NCBI GenBank assembly: GCA_945787295.1
Contig: CALZHQ010000020.1
Span: 1-55,963, forward strand
Direction: 5' to 3'
Length of the DNA stretch: 55,963 nt
Source of the DNA: an uncultured Desulfuromonadales bacterium
GTDB taxonomy: Bacteria > Desulfobacterota > Desulfuromonadia > Desulfuromonadales > Geopsychrobacteraceae
A model generated the notes under the pieces. It ran no database searches, was not told the origin of the DNA, and was given only the letters and a program-made list of their open reading frames with translations. This document shows, piece by piece, positions 8,742 through 16,493 of this stretch. The position numbers were made by a program, and so were the translations under genes. Numbering within the stretch: the stretch's first letter is position 1; every line of letters begins with the position of its first letter.

Positions 8742-9665
8742 TCAGCTGGTGAATATAGATTTTTTTTCAGAGGGTTTTTTCAGCTTTAGCAGGGCTTTGA
8801 TTTCTGAAAGCCGTTCCAGGGTTGCGTAGCGCCCTTTGGCGATGATTTCATCGGCCCGGCTAAAATCTGCCCAGTGATTAATGCCGACGGATGGGCAAAT
8901 CACCAGGTCGGCTTGCTGCAGCTGTAGATTGGATAACGCATTGCGTGCCGCAGTATCGGCACGAAAAACGATATCCAGTCCACTGTTTGACTCTCCAGGG
9001 TCGCCTAAGTCACAGCCGACATCTACGGCGATCACAATGTCAGCGCCCATCTCTTTGGCCGGTGCCACCGGGACCGCATCGATCCAGCCCCCATCAACCA
9101 GTTGCATGCCGCGGAATTCAACGGGTGGCAAAATCCCCGGTAAGGCGCTTGTCGCCGAGATGGCGGTCCGTAATGGACCGTTTCTGATCACGACTTCGTT
9201 GCCACTGATCAGGTCGAGTGCGATAGCGGCAAAGGGGAGTTTGGTGTCCTCGATATCGATATCCGGCAGTAAATACTCAAAACTCTTATCGCGTGTCTCC
9301 TGTGAGACAAAAGAGACCATCGACATCGCCAGGGTAAAGAAAATCTTTTTCCGCGCCAGCTGGGAAAAGCGGAAAAAGATCCCTTCACCATCAACCTTGT
9401 CTTTCCGTTCAACAACGAAATCGAGGCGCGCTTTGCGGAACACGTCGCTCTTTAAATACTCGAGCATCTTGTCATGCAGGGGGGCGACATTTGGTTTGGC
9501 TGCATACATGGCGCCGATGATTGCGCCCATGCTGGTGCCGGTGATCAGGTCGACCGGTACCTCAGCTTCTTCAAGGGCCTGCAAGACCCCGATGTGGGCC
9601 AGCCCGCGCGCCGCGCCACCGCCTAGGGCCAGGCCGACCTTCTTTTTACCGAACCATCTAAGCAT
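8742..9665 (-). CDS. Patatin-like phospholipase (RssA-like)
   Basis: A 307-residue serine lipase of the patatin family. Visible are the oxyanion loop GGGAARG (15-21), the nucleophile elbow GTSMG with Ser45, and the catalytic Asp in LVDGGWIDAVP. It likely hydrolyses membrane phospholipids or lysophospholipids on the cytosolic face; substrate inferred from family only. Downstream comes efpL (35 bases), upstream a hotdog thioesterase (8 bases), so the acyl-ester hydrolase pair may be co-expressed. Confidence 0.92.
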   Translation of the reverse strand: MLRWFGKKKVGLALGGGAARGLAHIGVLQALEEAEVPVDLITGTSMGAIIGAMYAAKPNVAPLHDKMLEYLKSDVFRKARLDFVVERKDKVDGEGIFFRFSQLARKKIFFTLAMSMVSFVSQETRDKSFEYLLPDIDIEDTKLPFAAIALDLISGNEVVIRNGPLRTAISATSALPGILPPVEFRGMQLVDGGWIDAVPVAPAKEMGADIVIAVDVGCDLGDPGESNSGLDIVFRADTAARNALSNLQLQQADLVICPSVGINHWADFSRADEIIAKGRYATLERLSEIKALLKLKKPSEKKSIFTS

Positions 9666-9673
9666 CTTGTTCT

Positions 9674-10081
9674 CTACTTCGCTTCAAACAGGGCTTCGTC
9701 TTTGCGGTATGCGGTGCCGGTAAACTGGGCGATCAATTGCTGTTGCGCATCGGTAATTCGCACCTGATAAGTGCCCAGGCGGCGATTCACTGAAAGTTCC
9801 TCTGCTTCACCATAGAGAGTTCCGGCCAATGCTGCTTTGACGAAGCAGGTACTGGTATTGATTGCCAGAGCGAGTTGTCCCTGGCTGTTTGCCGCCACGG
9901 CAAAGGCAAAGTCGGCCAGAGTGAATATGGCGCCACCGTGAACCGTTTTGGCGCCGTTCAGGTGGAAAGGTTGAATCTCCATCTTAACATGCGACCAGCC
10001 AGGCTTGGCATCGAGAAGTTCAATTCCACAATGGCGGGCAAACTGATCATTCTGGCGAAAGAAGTCGAGAGTCTTCTGCAC
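9674..10081 (-). CDS. PaaI-type hotdog thioesterase
   Basis: A 135-residue single-domain hotdog protein. The motif HGGAIFTLADFAFAVAANS is the PaaI-family active-site helix, with Asp as probable base. Such enzymes hydrolyse acyl- or aryl-CoA thioesters in the cytosol. The start is a GTG at 10081 supported by CAGGAGAAC five bases upstream. The patatin gene starts 8 bases after its stop. Confidence 0.9.
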   Translation of the reverse strand: MQKTLDFFRQNDQFARHCGIELLDAKPGWSHVKMEIQPFHLNGAKTVHGGAIFTLADFAFAVAANSQGQLALAINTSTCFVKAALAGTLYGEAEELSVNRRLGTYQVRITDAQQQLIAQFTGTAYRKDEALFEAK

Positions 10082-10111
10082 ACGTTCTCCTGCGTCAATA
10101 AAAGAAAAGGC

Positions 10112-10300
10112 TTATCCCCAAAAATTATTGAGATTGGTTTTTTTCAGTGGTCGCGGGTTGTGAACCTGTCCCGGAAGGTTGGCCTTGGCACCACATTTGT
10201 TGCAGACCACTGTCGGGTTGTTCGAGCGGCGGTCAATCTCTTCCATCAATCCCTTGGCTTTCAGCTCGCAGATTTTCAGATCTTCAATTTGTTCAGACAT
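10112..10300 (-). CDS. Small CxxC protein (62 aa), unknown function
   Basis: A 62-residue protein with an acidic N-terminal helix and a single CNKCGAKAN knuckle; a second Cys at position 11 could complete a metal site. The ATG at 10300 is preceded by AAAGGAGA, a strong ribosome binding site. A TTG four residues' span upstream is ignored. It lies 30 bases upstream of the PaaI gene on the same strand and may head that operon. Family not recognised. Confidence 0.7.
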   Translation of the reverse strand: MSEQIEDLKICELKAKGLMEEIDRRSNNPTVVCNKCGAKANLPGQVHNPRPLKKTNLNNFWG

Positions 10301-10511
10301 ACACAATCTCCTTTAGGCGTAGTACGAAGATAGTGAAAAGATACCTCGAGTCAAGCGCAATCGGCAAATTGCCCCGCCAAACCGGCTAAAACAGGGTTCC
10401 GTTTCGGGTCTCTCTCGCCTCTCACAGAAAATAGATTTGGTCGGTATTCAGCAGCACTGCTGGGCTAGAGGTGGAATCACTTTAAAAACAAGAGTTTAGC
10501 AAAAAAAGTGG

Positions 10512-10540
10512 TTGACTGAAACGTGGCCTGTGACTAGTAT
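10512..10540 (+). promoter_or_regulatory. Sigma-70-type promoter
   Basis: TTGACT and TAGTAT are separated by exactly 17 bases. It points rightward to a 44-codon frame and a strong hairpin terminator at 10746, which would define a transcript of roughly 240 nt. Confidence 0.55.
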
Positions 10541-10585
10541 CTGCCCGGTTTTGGGAGCTTTTTTGTTGAAAAGGGAAAAGTCAGA

Positions 10586-10720
10586 ATGTTTATGAGATGG
10601 ATCAGCCTGTTTGCTCAGGCACGCAGTTCGGAAAAACCAACGGTCAGCTGCCCGCTACAATTTAACCGCCGCAGTCGCAGTCGGTTGATGTGGAAAAGGA
10701 TCGTTTCCCGGGCACTGTAA
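10586..10720 (+). CDS. Possible 44-aa basic small protein (or part of a small RNA)
   Basis: The only sizeable frame between the promoter at 10512 and the terminator at 10746. The product would be strongly basic, with an amphipathic N-terminus (FMRWISLFAQ) and an Arg-rich second half. The ribosome binding site (AAGGGAAAAG) is moderate. It could be a real small protein, or coincidental coding capacity within a noncoding RNA. It resembles no family I know. Confidence 0.35.
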   Translation: MFMRWISLFAQARSSEKPTVSCPLQFNRRSRSRLMWKRIVSRAL

Positions 10721-10745
10721 CTATCTTTAAAAAAGACAAGACTTA

Positions 10746-10785
10746 AGCGGGCCATCCCAGTATCGGGGTGGCCCGCTTTGCTTTT
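10746..10785. terminator. Bidirectional rho-independent terminator
   Basis: AGCGGGCCA and TGGCCCGCT form a perfect 9-bp stem, followed by TTGCTTTTATT on the plus strand. It overlaps the stop of the convergent J-domain gene, so it can serve both directions. Confidence 0.75.
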
Positions 10786-11389
10786 ATTGCCTAAGGACCT
10801 CCCAAAGTCCTGACAAGAGCAGGATCAGAAGATTGCTCCCGGGGCCGCCACGGAATATTCCACGTGCGTTCTGTGCCTGGCCACTATTTTTCGTGCGCCG
10901 GAAGATACCGTCTTCATCGCATTGATAGCGGTGACTCGTCTGCTCCATCGCCAGATAATAGTAGAAGTTAAAATCCGGCTTGCGCGGGACATTGCGGGTT
11001 GATTTAGGTTTGGGCGGCGCGCGCTTTTTAGCTGCTATTTCCGCGTTCGCATCTTCCGGGGCTTCGAAGATGGCGTCGAGCAGGGAATTGAGAAAACGAT
11101 TGAACTTTTGCTGCGGATCGGCAGTGACCGGTTTTTCCTCTTTACGGGGTGCTTGTTTGACAGGTGCTTGACCGGTGGCGACAAGCTGCTGGTTGTAAAG
11201 AATGCGCAAGCGGTCGTCGCTGAGGACCCGGTAGGCTTCGTTGATTTTGCGGAACAGCTCGGCGGCGGCTTCCGAACCCTTGTTGGTGTCAGGGTGGAAG
11301 CGTTTCGCCATACTGCGGTAGGCAGCTTTAATTCGCTGGAAATCGGCATCTTCAGGGATGCCAAGCAGTTGATAATGGTTGATCGCCAT
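10784..11389 (-). CDS. J-domain protein (DnaJ-like co-chaperone)
   Basis: A 201-residue protein starting with a complete J domain (residues 3-67) with HPD at 32-34, which stimulates DnaK-type ATPases. The remainder is a low-complexity Lys/Pro-rich linker, a short YYYLAMEQTSHRYQC element and a hydrophobic C-terminus (NLLILLLSGLWEVL), possibly a membrane anchor. There are no zinc-finger or CTD substrate domains, so it is a type C J protein with a dedicated client. It lies downstream of lemA and the GIDE gene on the same strand (126-base gap), suggesting a membrane-linked client. Confidence 0.85.
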   Translation of the reverse strand: MAINHYQLLGIPEDADFQRIKAAYRSMAKRFHPDTNKGSEAAAELFRKINEAYRVLSDDRLRILYNQQLVATGQAPVKQAPRKEEKPVTADPQQKFNRFLNSLLDAIFEAPEDANAEIAAKKRAPPKPKSTRNVPRKPDFNFYYYLAMEQTSHRYQCDEDGIFRRTKNSGQAQNARGIFRGGPGSNLLILLLSGLWEVLRQ

Positions 11390-11515
11390 GAATGTGCGTC
11401 CTCATACAATTGCGCTCCATCCATGGAGTCGGAGGGGCTCTGCCGGTAAAAGAACAGAGCACTCACTCCTCATATCGGTACTTGCCGCGCTGATTTTTAA
11501 TCTTTTTTTCAACGC

Positions 11516-12085
11516 CTAAGTATGCTGGAAACTGACTTCAACATCCTGGCGATGAGCGGCATCGATCGTCCAGAGCTGACGGCTGTCAAAGTTGAACAGG
11601 CGCGCGACGATGACGTCCGGGAACTGATCAAGCCGGGTGTTGTATATGGTCACCGACGCGTTATAAAGCTCGCGACGATCGGCAATCTGATCTTCAATTT
11701 CGGTGATCCGGTTGCTCAGCTGTCGAAAACCGGAATCGGCTTTCAACTCAGGATAACGCTCGACCACCATGAACAATGACTTCAGGGTGTCGGTCAACAT
11801 GTTCTGCGCCTGCAGTTTTTGGCCCTCGGTTTGTGCTGAGTTGACCTGTGAGCGCGCCTTGATGACCGCTTCCAGGGTTTTCTGCTCATGCTGCATGTAG
11901 CCTTCGCAGACCTTAATCAGCTTTGGTAACTCATCGTAGCGTTGTTTCAAAAGTACATCGATATTGCTCCAGTCCTGATTGATGTTGTTTTTCAGCGCGA
12001 CAAAGCCGTTGTAGATGATGATCACGTAAGTGATCAGCCCCAACAGCAGCAGTAAAACAACGCCCAGTACGATCCAGCCGGTCAT
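11516..12085 (-). CDS. LemA family membrane-anchored coiled-coil protein
   Basis: A 189-residue protein: one N-terminal transmembrane helix (4-28), then the LemA helical bundle with YNGFVALKNNINQDWSNIDVLL, KQRYDELPKL and the terminal YNTRLDQFPDVIVARLFNF. LemA proteins are inner-membrane proteins with a helical extracytoplasmic domain; biochemical role unknown. The ATG has GAGGAGG upstream. It follows the GIDE/EF-hand gene by 44 bases; LemA-GIDE pairing is a recurrent bacterial association. Confidence 0.92.
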   Translation of the reverse strand: MTGWIVLGVVLLLLLGLITYVIIIYNGFVALKNNINQDWSNIDVLLKQRYDELPKLIKVCEGYMQHEQKTLEAVIKARSQVNSAQTEGQKLQAQNMLTDTLKSLFMVVERYPELKADSGFRQLSNRITEIEDQIADRRELYNASVTIYNTRLDQFPDVIVARLFNFDSRQLWTIDAAHRQDVEVSFQHT

Positions 12086-12129
12086 AATGCCTCCTCTTTA
12101 TCCGTCTTGGTTTCTGCTCTCTATATGGT

Positions 12130-14115
12130 TCAGCCAAAAAAGTTGATCAGTTGTGAAATTCCAAAGCCGGTAGCCGTTATTGCCGCGATAAACAGCGGGA
12201 CAGTGTAGAAGGCAAAGCGGCTGGTTAGCGAGGCTTCGGAATGGGTTTCGGCAATCACCAGCGGGCGGCCCCGTTGCTTGCCGATCACCACATGCTCTTG
12301 CTGTTTTTTGCGTCGCTGTCTATTTTTCAGCGATTCGTGCAGCACTTTTTCTTCCACGGCGGTGCGGGCCGCTTCCCACTCATCCTCACTGATCTTACCG
12401 TCACCATCGCTGTCAAACTGTTGCAGGTTCTGCGGATTGCGTTTCAGTTCGCGCAATGCCTCAATCTTCTGCTCAGTCAGGGTCGGTCCTTGTTCCCGTT
12501 TGACCGAGGCAAAGCCGAGCACGTAGAGCAGGGTGCTTTCGACGATGATCTCCTCGACCCATTTGTCGTCACACTCTTCAAACCGGGTTAAGCCGACCTG
12601 TCCCGGGGCCCCTTCCTGCTTGGTTCCAGCCCTGACTTTACAGCCGGACGGGTCGATACTGATCTGCCCGGTATCATCCTCGAGATAAAAGGGAACGTTA
12701 TCGCTGCTGCTGATGCTGGTGACGGTCCACTGTTTGTTGTCTTCGCGATGATACTTGGTCAGTCGATAGTAGACACAGGGCACGTGTGACATCGGTGAGA
12801 TCAGTGCGTACTGGCGAACCGCCCGGCCTTTGACCTCGACCATGCCCATGGCGACCGAGCGCACCTTGCTGGTCGGGGTGTTTTCCATTTGCCTCTTCAG
12901 GCGGATGAAATAGAAGCCGCCCCAGAAGAACAGACCGGCGAGCAGCAGAGTAAAGGCGCCCGTGGCAAAGAAATATTTGAAGAATGTCCGAAGCAGCCTT
13001 TCCTCGACTTCGGCAAAGAACATCACCCCGACGGCCAGAGCGGCACCGGCACTACCGAGCCAGAACAGCGGATGGGTATGGGCGCCGAGCTGTTTGGCGT
13101 CTGGGGGCGCAGGGAGACCGGCTTCGGCAATGGCCGGATCTGTCGGTTGGTTTTTTTTCTCCGTCTCGGCCTGATCGATTTCCTTGGCGATTTCCCTGGC
13201 CACCGGCATGACCTGCTCCAGTTGGCCGTTCGCCACCAGAGTCGGGCTCTGCATCAGGATTGCCGCGGCAACGCTGCCAGTCATCTCATCGGCTTGTTGC
13301 TCTGGCGGTGCCGGGCTGATCGCTTCGGTCCGCTCCAGGTCGGCGAGCAGCCAGCCGTAACGGGCCAGGCTGATCTGGTTCTGCCGCTGGGTTTCCGGAT
13401 CGTCCGGGTTTTCCCGGCGCAAGCTACAGCCAGGCAGGTTGACCAGCCCGAAATCGGTCACCAGGGTAAAATCACCGGCATATTCCTCGGCCAGTTTCAA
13501 GACCCGATCGAGGTTCTGTTTGCTGCTGACGGTCGCTCGTTCGCCCAGTCCTTTTGGGTCGAATTTGCCCGGGAAGACCCGCACCGCGTCAATAATCTGT
13601 TTTTGCTCGTCGAGCAGATACAGATCGAGCAACGGGTTGCCCTGCAGAATGATTTTACGAACCTTATGCTCTTCCAGATGGCGGACATCATCCCGGCCGC
13701 GATAGGCGTGGCTGGAAAGCAGCTGCTTAACGCTCTTTTCGGCAAGATCTCCGGACATCTCGGCAAACACTGCAAGGATTGCCGCGCTTTTGGGAAAGAC
13801 AATCTGTTTTTTCTGGCAGCTAAAGGTGATCTTTTCCGCGCTGATGTCCAGGGAGCGGATGCGGTGGGGCACAAACTGCGGTTTGCTCGGTTCGACCAGC
13901 CAGTGAGTGAAGCCATTCTGGAGCAGCAGCCGGGAAATCTTCGTCAGGGAGTCACGGTCCCCTTTGGTCAGCAGCGACAGGCCGCGACCGACCAGCCGCT
14001 GGCGGCTCTGGTAGATATCCAGCTGATGTTTTTGCGCCAGCTCTTTCAGCAGCTCGGGCAGATTTTCTGCCGGCTGCTGTTGCTGGTCGACGATCAGGCA
14101 AGTTGTTTGACTCAT
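12130..14115 (-). CDS. GIDE-domain membrane protein with EF-hand
   Basis: A 661-residue multidomain protein. Residues 1-330 form an uncharacterised, probably soluble region. Two transmembrane helices follow at about 345-405. Next is a GIDE-type domain, related to the intermembrane domain of mitochondrial MUL1/MAPL ligases (VKGRAVRQ, SPMSHVPCVYYRL, SISSSDNVPFYLEDDTG). An EF-hand loop DSDGDGKISEDEW lies near 565-577, and a last transmembrane segment is at the C-terminus. No RING finger is visible, so ubiquitin-ligase activity is not implied. The EF-hand suggests calcium binding. It leads an operon with lemA and a J-domain protein, probably a membrane stress or envelope complex (inference). Confidence 0.8.
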   Translation of the reverse strand: MSQTTCLIVDQQQQPAENLPELLKELAQKHQLDIYQSRQRLVGRGLSLLTKGDRDSLTKISRLLLQNGFTHWLVEPSKPQFVPHRIRSLDISAEKITFSCQKKQIVFPKSAAILAVFAEMSGDLAEKSVKQLLSSHAYRGRDDVRHLEEHKVRKIILQGNPLLDLYLLDEQKQIIDAVRVFPGKFDPKGLGERATVSSKQNLDRVLKLAEEYAGDFTLVTDFGLVNLPGCSLRRENPDDPETQRQNQISLARYGWLLADLERTEAISPAPPEQQADEMTGSVAAAILMQSPTLVANGQLEQVMPVAREIAKEIDQAETEKKNQPTDPAIAEAGLPAPPDAKQLGAHTHPLFWLGSAGAALAVGVMFFAEVEERLLRTFFKYFFATGAFTLLLAGLFFWGGFYFIRLKRQMENTPTSKVRSVAMGMVEVKGRAVRQYALISPMSHVPCVYYRLTKYHREDNKQWTVTSISSSDNVPFYLEDDTGQISIDPSGCKVRAGTKQEGAPGQVGLTRFEECDDKWVEEIIVESTLLYVLGFASVKREQGPTLTEQKIEALRELKRNPQNLQQFDSDGDGKISEDEWEAARTAVEEKVLHESLKNRQRRKKQQEHVVIGKQRGRPLVIAETHSEASLTSRFAFYTVPLFIAAITATGFGISQLINFFG

Positions 14116-14301
14116 GCTATCTCACTGCCGCAGTTTATAGATTTTATTAATCTACACGCATTAAGAAAGCTCGGCAAGTGACTAGCTGATTTTTTCTTGT
14201 AACGTGTCTCAAGCGAAGAATTGTTAGACGGTCAGGAAATGGAAAACGCTGCCTGCCAGAACAAGCAGATCCCAGCGCCAATAATCGATGCGCTTGGGGC
14301 T

Positions 14302-14721
14302 TTAGTCGGTGACTTTACGACGCATCGATTTGACCTGGCTGCGTTGATTTTTTTGCTGCAGACGTTTTTCCTTGGCGGTCCGGGAAGGTTTGGTCGCTTT
14401 GCGGGTTTTAGGCGGGATCAGCACGCTTCTGATCAGTTCTTGCAGCATCTCCAGGGCGTTGAGGCGATTCTGTTCCTGACTGCGGGTCTGCTGCGATTTG
14501 ATAATGATGTGACCATCTTTGCTGATCCGGTGGTCGGACAGCTGCAGCAGGCGTTGTTGAATTTCGACCGGTAAAGAGGAGTTGCGGATATCGAAGCGCA
14601 GATGGATGCCGGTGGCGACTTTATTGACATGCTGTCCCCCGGCGCCCTGTGCACGGATGGCGGTCAGTTCAATTTCTGCCAGGGGGATCTGCAACCGGTT
14701 GGAAATCTTTATATCGTTCAT
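14302..14721 (-). CDS. arfB: Alternative ribosome-rescue factor ArfB (YaeJ/ICT1 family)
   Basis: A 139-residue peptidyl-tRNA hydrolase that frees ribosomes stalled on non-stop mRNA without needing a stop codon. The GGQ motif is at residues 28-30 within RAQGAGGQHVNK, the release-factor-like catalytic loop. The C-terminal tail (KEKRLQQKNQRSQVKSMRRK) is highly basic, as needed to enter the empty mRNA channel. It ends 9 bases before the start region of no other gene and follows a small membrane protein on the same strand. Confidence 0.95.
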   Translation of the reverse strand: MNDIKISNRLQIPLAEIELTAIRAQGAGGQHVNKVATGIHLRFDIRNSSLPVEIQQRLLQLSDHRISKDGHIIIKSQQTRSQEQNRLNALEMLQELIRSVLIPPKTRKATKPSRTAKEKRLQQKNQRSQVKSMRRKVTD

Positions 14722-14730
14722 TGCGAATAA

Positions 14731-14979
14731 CTACTCAAGTGCTTTTTCAGTACGGTGGATGGCTTTATCTTTAACCTTGATACCGACATTCATCGAATTT
14801 ATCAGGAAGAAACCGATATAGACCAAAACAGCCAGAACCAGCATGACGCAAGCCGCTCTCAGGACTTTGAAAGGTTTCCATAAAGCTAGAAGGACAAGAA
14901 CACCCGCGGCAACATAGCAGAACTCGGGATAGCGGTGGTAAAAAGAGAGTCCCCAGTCTAGCAGTGGCTGCAAATCCAT
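14731..14979 (-). CDS. Small membrane protein, unknown function (82 aa)
   Basis: An 82-residue protein with two predicted transmembrane helices (about 19-36 and 41-61) and a short charged tail. The ATG at 14979 is preceded by GAGGAACGTTGAAAC. It ends 9 bases upstream of arfB, so both are likely on one transcript. No family recognised. Confidence 0.7.
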   Translation of the reverse strand: MDLQPLLDWGLSFYHRYPEFCYVAAGVLVLLALWKPFKVLRAACVMLVLAVLVYIGFFLINSMNVGIKVKDKAIHRTEKALE

Positions 14980-15028
14980 GTTTCAACGTTCCTCAGAGGT
15001 AAATCAGTAATCTGCCGCTTGCTGCGAT

Positions 15029-15394
15029 TTAGTCGAGGTCGCGGTTAACGGTCTCGGGCGAAAATGCCGGCAGACAGATCGCCAGGTATTCAGCGCCTTC
15101 TGGCGTCGGGGTACTGTAACGGACCCATTCGCCGTGATGGCAAATAATTGCCTGCCCAGCGCTCACATCAATGAAGTCGGAAGGAGTGGTGACCCGTAAG
15201 GTGCCGTTCAATACCAGGCTGAATTCGTCAAACTCCGGTCGTTGTCCCGGTTCTTCCCAGCCTGCCGGGCTGACCATCCGCGCGATGCTCAATTCTTCTG
15301 TGTCGGTATTGACCCGGCCGATAAACTCTTCGATCAGTTTCGGTTTGTTGCCAGCAGCTGTGACGCGGGTCGGCTGGCTGATCAATGTTGGCAT
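15029..15394 (-). CDS. Cupin-domain protein
   Basis: A 121-residue single cupin barrel. Motifs: PEFDEFSLVLNGTLRV (first metal motif, Glu rather than the usual His pair) and AGQAIICHHGEWVRYSTP (second motif). It could bind a small carboxylate or sugar; ligand unknown. The ATG at 15394 is chosen over an upstream frame start at 15436 because it has AGGAG six bases before it and the fold begins there. Monocistronic. Confidence 0.85.
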   Translation of the reverse strand: MPTLISQPTRVTAAGNKPKLIEEFIGRVNTDTEELSIARMVSPAGWEEPGQRPEFDEFSLVLNGTLRVTTPSDFIDVSAGQAIICHHGEWVRYSTPTPEGAEYLAICLPAFSPETVNRDLD

Positions 15395-15768
15395 GCCAGA
15401 CTCCTGTCGTAAAAGGTCAAAATCGTCATCAAGCACTAAATATCTCTATCCGCCAGGGCGGAAAGTATTGACTGACAACCGGCACGTTGCTGTGGACCCG
15501 TTCTGGAGAACCGCAAGCATGACATCATCAAGTTATAGCACAAGGAGTTGTTATCTGTTGCGGTTTGGCTCTTTTCAGCTCGAAGCCGGCAGGTCCTGCG
15601 AGCGTCACGATCATATTCATGGTTACGATTTTACCATCATTCGTCACGGAGACACAAAAACAGCCTATGTGAAGCCGACCGGAAGCTATCTTTGCCGTGC
15701 AGTACGATTGAAAAGTAAAGGTCGTCCCAAAGGGGAACGACCTTAGCGAGGTCGGCCGATAGTTCGTT
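15395..15768. other. Intergenic region with a terminator, no clear gene
   Basis: A 374-base gap. A plus-strand frame crosses it but has poor composition and no ribosome binding site. The right end holds the terminator of the leftward two-gene unit at 15769-16131. The rest shows nothing recognisable. Confidence 0.5.
15712..15745 (-). terminator. Rho-independent terminator
   Basis: On the minus strand, GGTCGT…ACGACC with an inner CCC/GGG pairing is followed by TTTACTTTTC, 25 bases past the stop of the 57-aa gene. Confidence 0.6.
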
Positions 15769-15942
15769 TCAACCGACCGTACTGCCACGGGTTTCCGCAT
15801 CGAAGATCGACATAATGTTATGGGCGTTGTAGGGGCAGGTGATGGTTTCTTTCTTCCCCTCTTTGTTGCGATGCGTCCATTCGATGTTGTCGCTTTTGGT
15901 CGATTTGCTGCGCCGCAGCCCGGACGGTTTCCAACGTTTCAT
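15769..15942 (-). CDS. Small basic protein (57 aa), unknown
   Basis: A 57-residue product rich in Lys, Arg, Ser and Thr with aromatic residues (KRWKPSGLRRSKSTKSDN, then NIEWTHRNKEGKK and TCPYNAHNIMSIFD). Its ATG lies 3 bases after the stop of the preceding 61-aa gene. GGAGGAAATG near the end of that gene is the probable ribosome binding site, so translation is likely coupled. A terminator follows. Unknown family. Confidence 0.55.
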   Translation of the reverse strand: MKRWKPSGLRRSKSTKSDNIEWTHRNKEGKKETITCPYNAHNIMSIFDAETRGSTVG

Positions 15943-15945
15943 AAC

Positions 15946-16131
15946 CTACCACATTTCCTCCATGTTTAGCAGCTCATAGTTTTCGATTTCGTGTTCGGTT
16001 TTTGAGTTTTTTAGGTAATTATCAACCAGTTCGTAATCGACAAAATCGTTCTCCTTGCGCCACCACTTGATAAATTCTTTTCCTTCCAGTTTTCCCTTTT
16101 CCAGATCTTGGATGATTTGTCGCGATTTCAT
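15946..16131 (-). CDS. Small acidic protein (61 aa), unknown
   Basis: A 61-residue product with many Glu, Lys, Asn and Trp residues (EFIKWWRKENDFVDYEL) predicted mostly helical. The ATG at 16131 has AAAGGAGAGC upstream. The acidic first protein and basic second protein, coupled in an isolated operon with its own terminator, resemble the layout of small two-protein complexes. No toxin or antitoxin fold is recognised. Confidence 0.65.
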   Translation of the reverse strand: MKSRQIIQDLEKGKLEGKEFIKWWRKENDFVDYELVDNYLKNSKTEHEIENYELLNMEEMW

Positions 16132-16493
16132 GAGGTGCTCTCCTTTCCGCAGGCAGAAAAGAAATATGAACCGTAATATGGTGCAAACTGTAGTTCTTAG
16201 TAGAATTATAACAGGTTGAAATATAGTTGAAATTGGCTTTTTAGAATTTCTCTCTGATGACTGAGGAAGGTCTCAATATAAGGGGCAGGCATTTAAGTTC
16301 AAAATTATGGGTCAAAGAAAGGCTATTGTCACCAAGACACCAAGAGCACCAAGCAAACCCCGATTCCGGACTTTTCTTCTATTGGCGCCTTGGCGGCTAA
16401 ATGAGGGCTTTATTGGTTTGTCGGAACCTGTCCTGTAAACAATTCAGGCTCGCTTGTTATAATATTTCGAACTAAACCAGGAGTTGTCAACCT
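16132..16493. other. Intergenic region with a palindromic repeat
   Basis: No gene. It contains the CACCAAG-type palindrome at 16330-16398 and, near its right end, the DUF885 ribosome binding site CAGGAG (about 16479). Confidence 0.5.
16330..16398. repeat. CACCAAG-type interspersed palindrome
   Basis: Three tandem CACCAAG-like heptamers (CACCAAGACACCAAGAGCAC) on the left are mirrored by TTGGCGCCTTGGCGGCT on the right across about 30 bases. Such 'accaagacaccaag' palindromes occur interspersed in many bacterial genomes. Function unknown. Confidence 0.5.

Noticed and set aside
12889..14181. 430-codon frame on the plus strand across the GIDE gene
   Set aside because: It is antisense to a clearly coding gene with recognisable domains. 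Its composition follows the reverse complement of that gene and it has no ribosome binding site.
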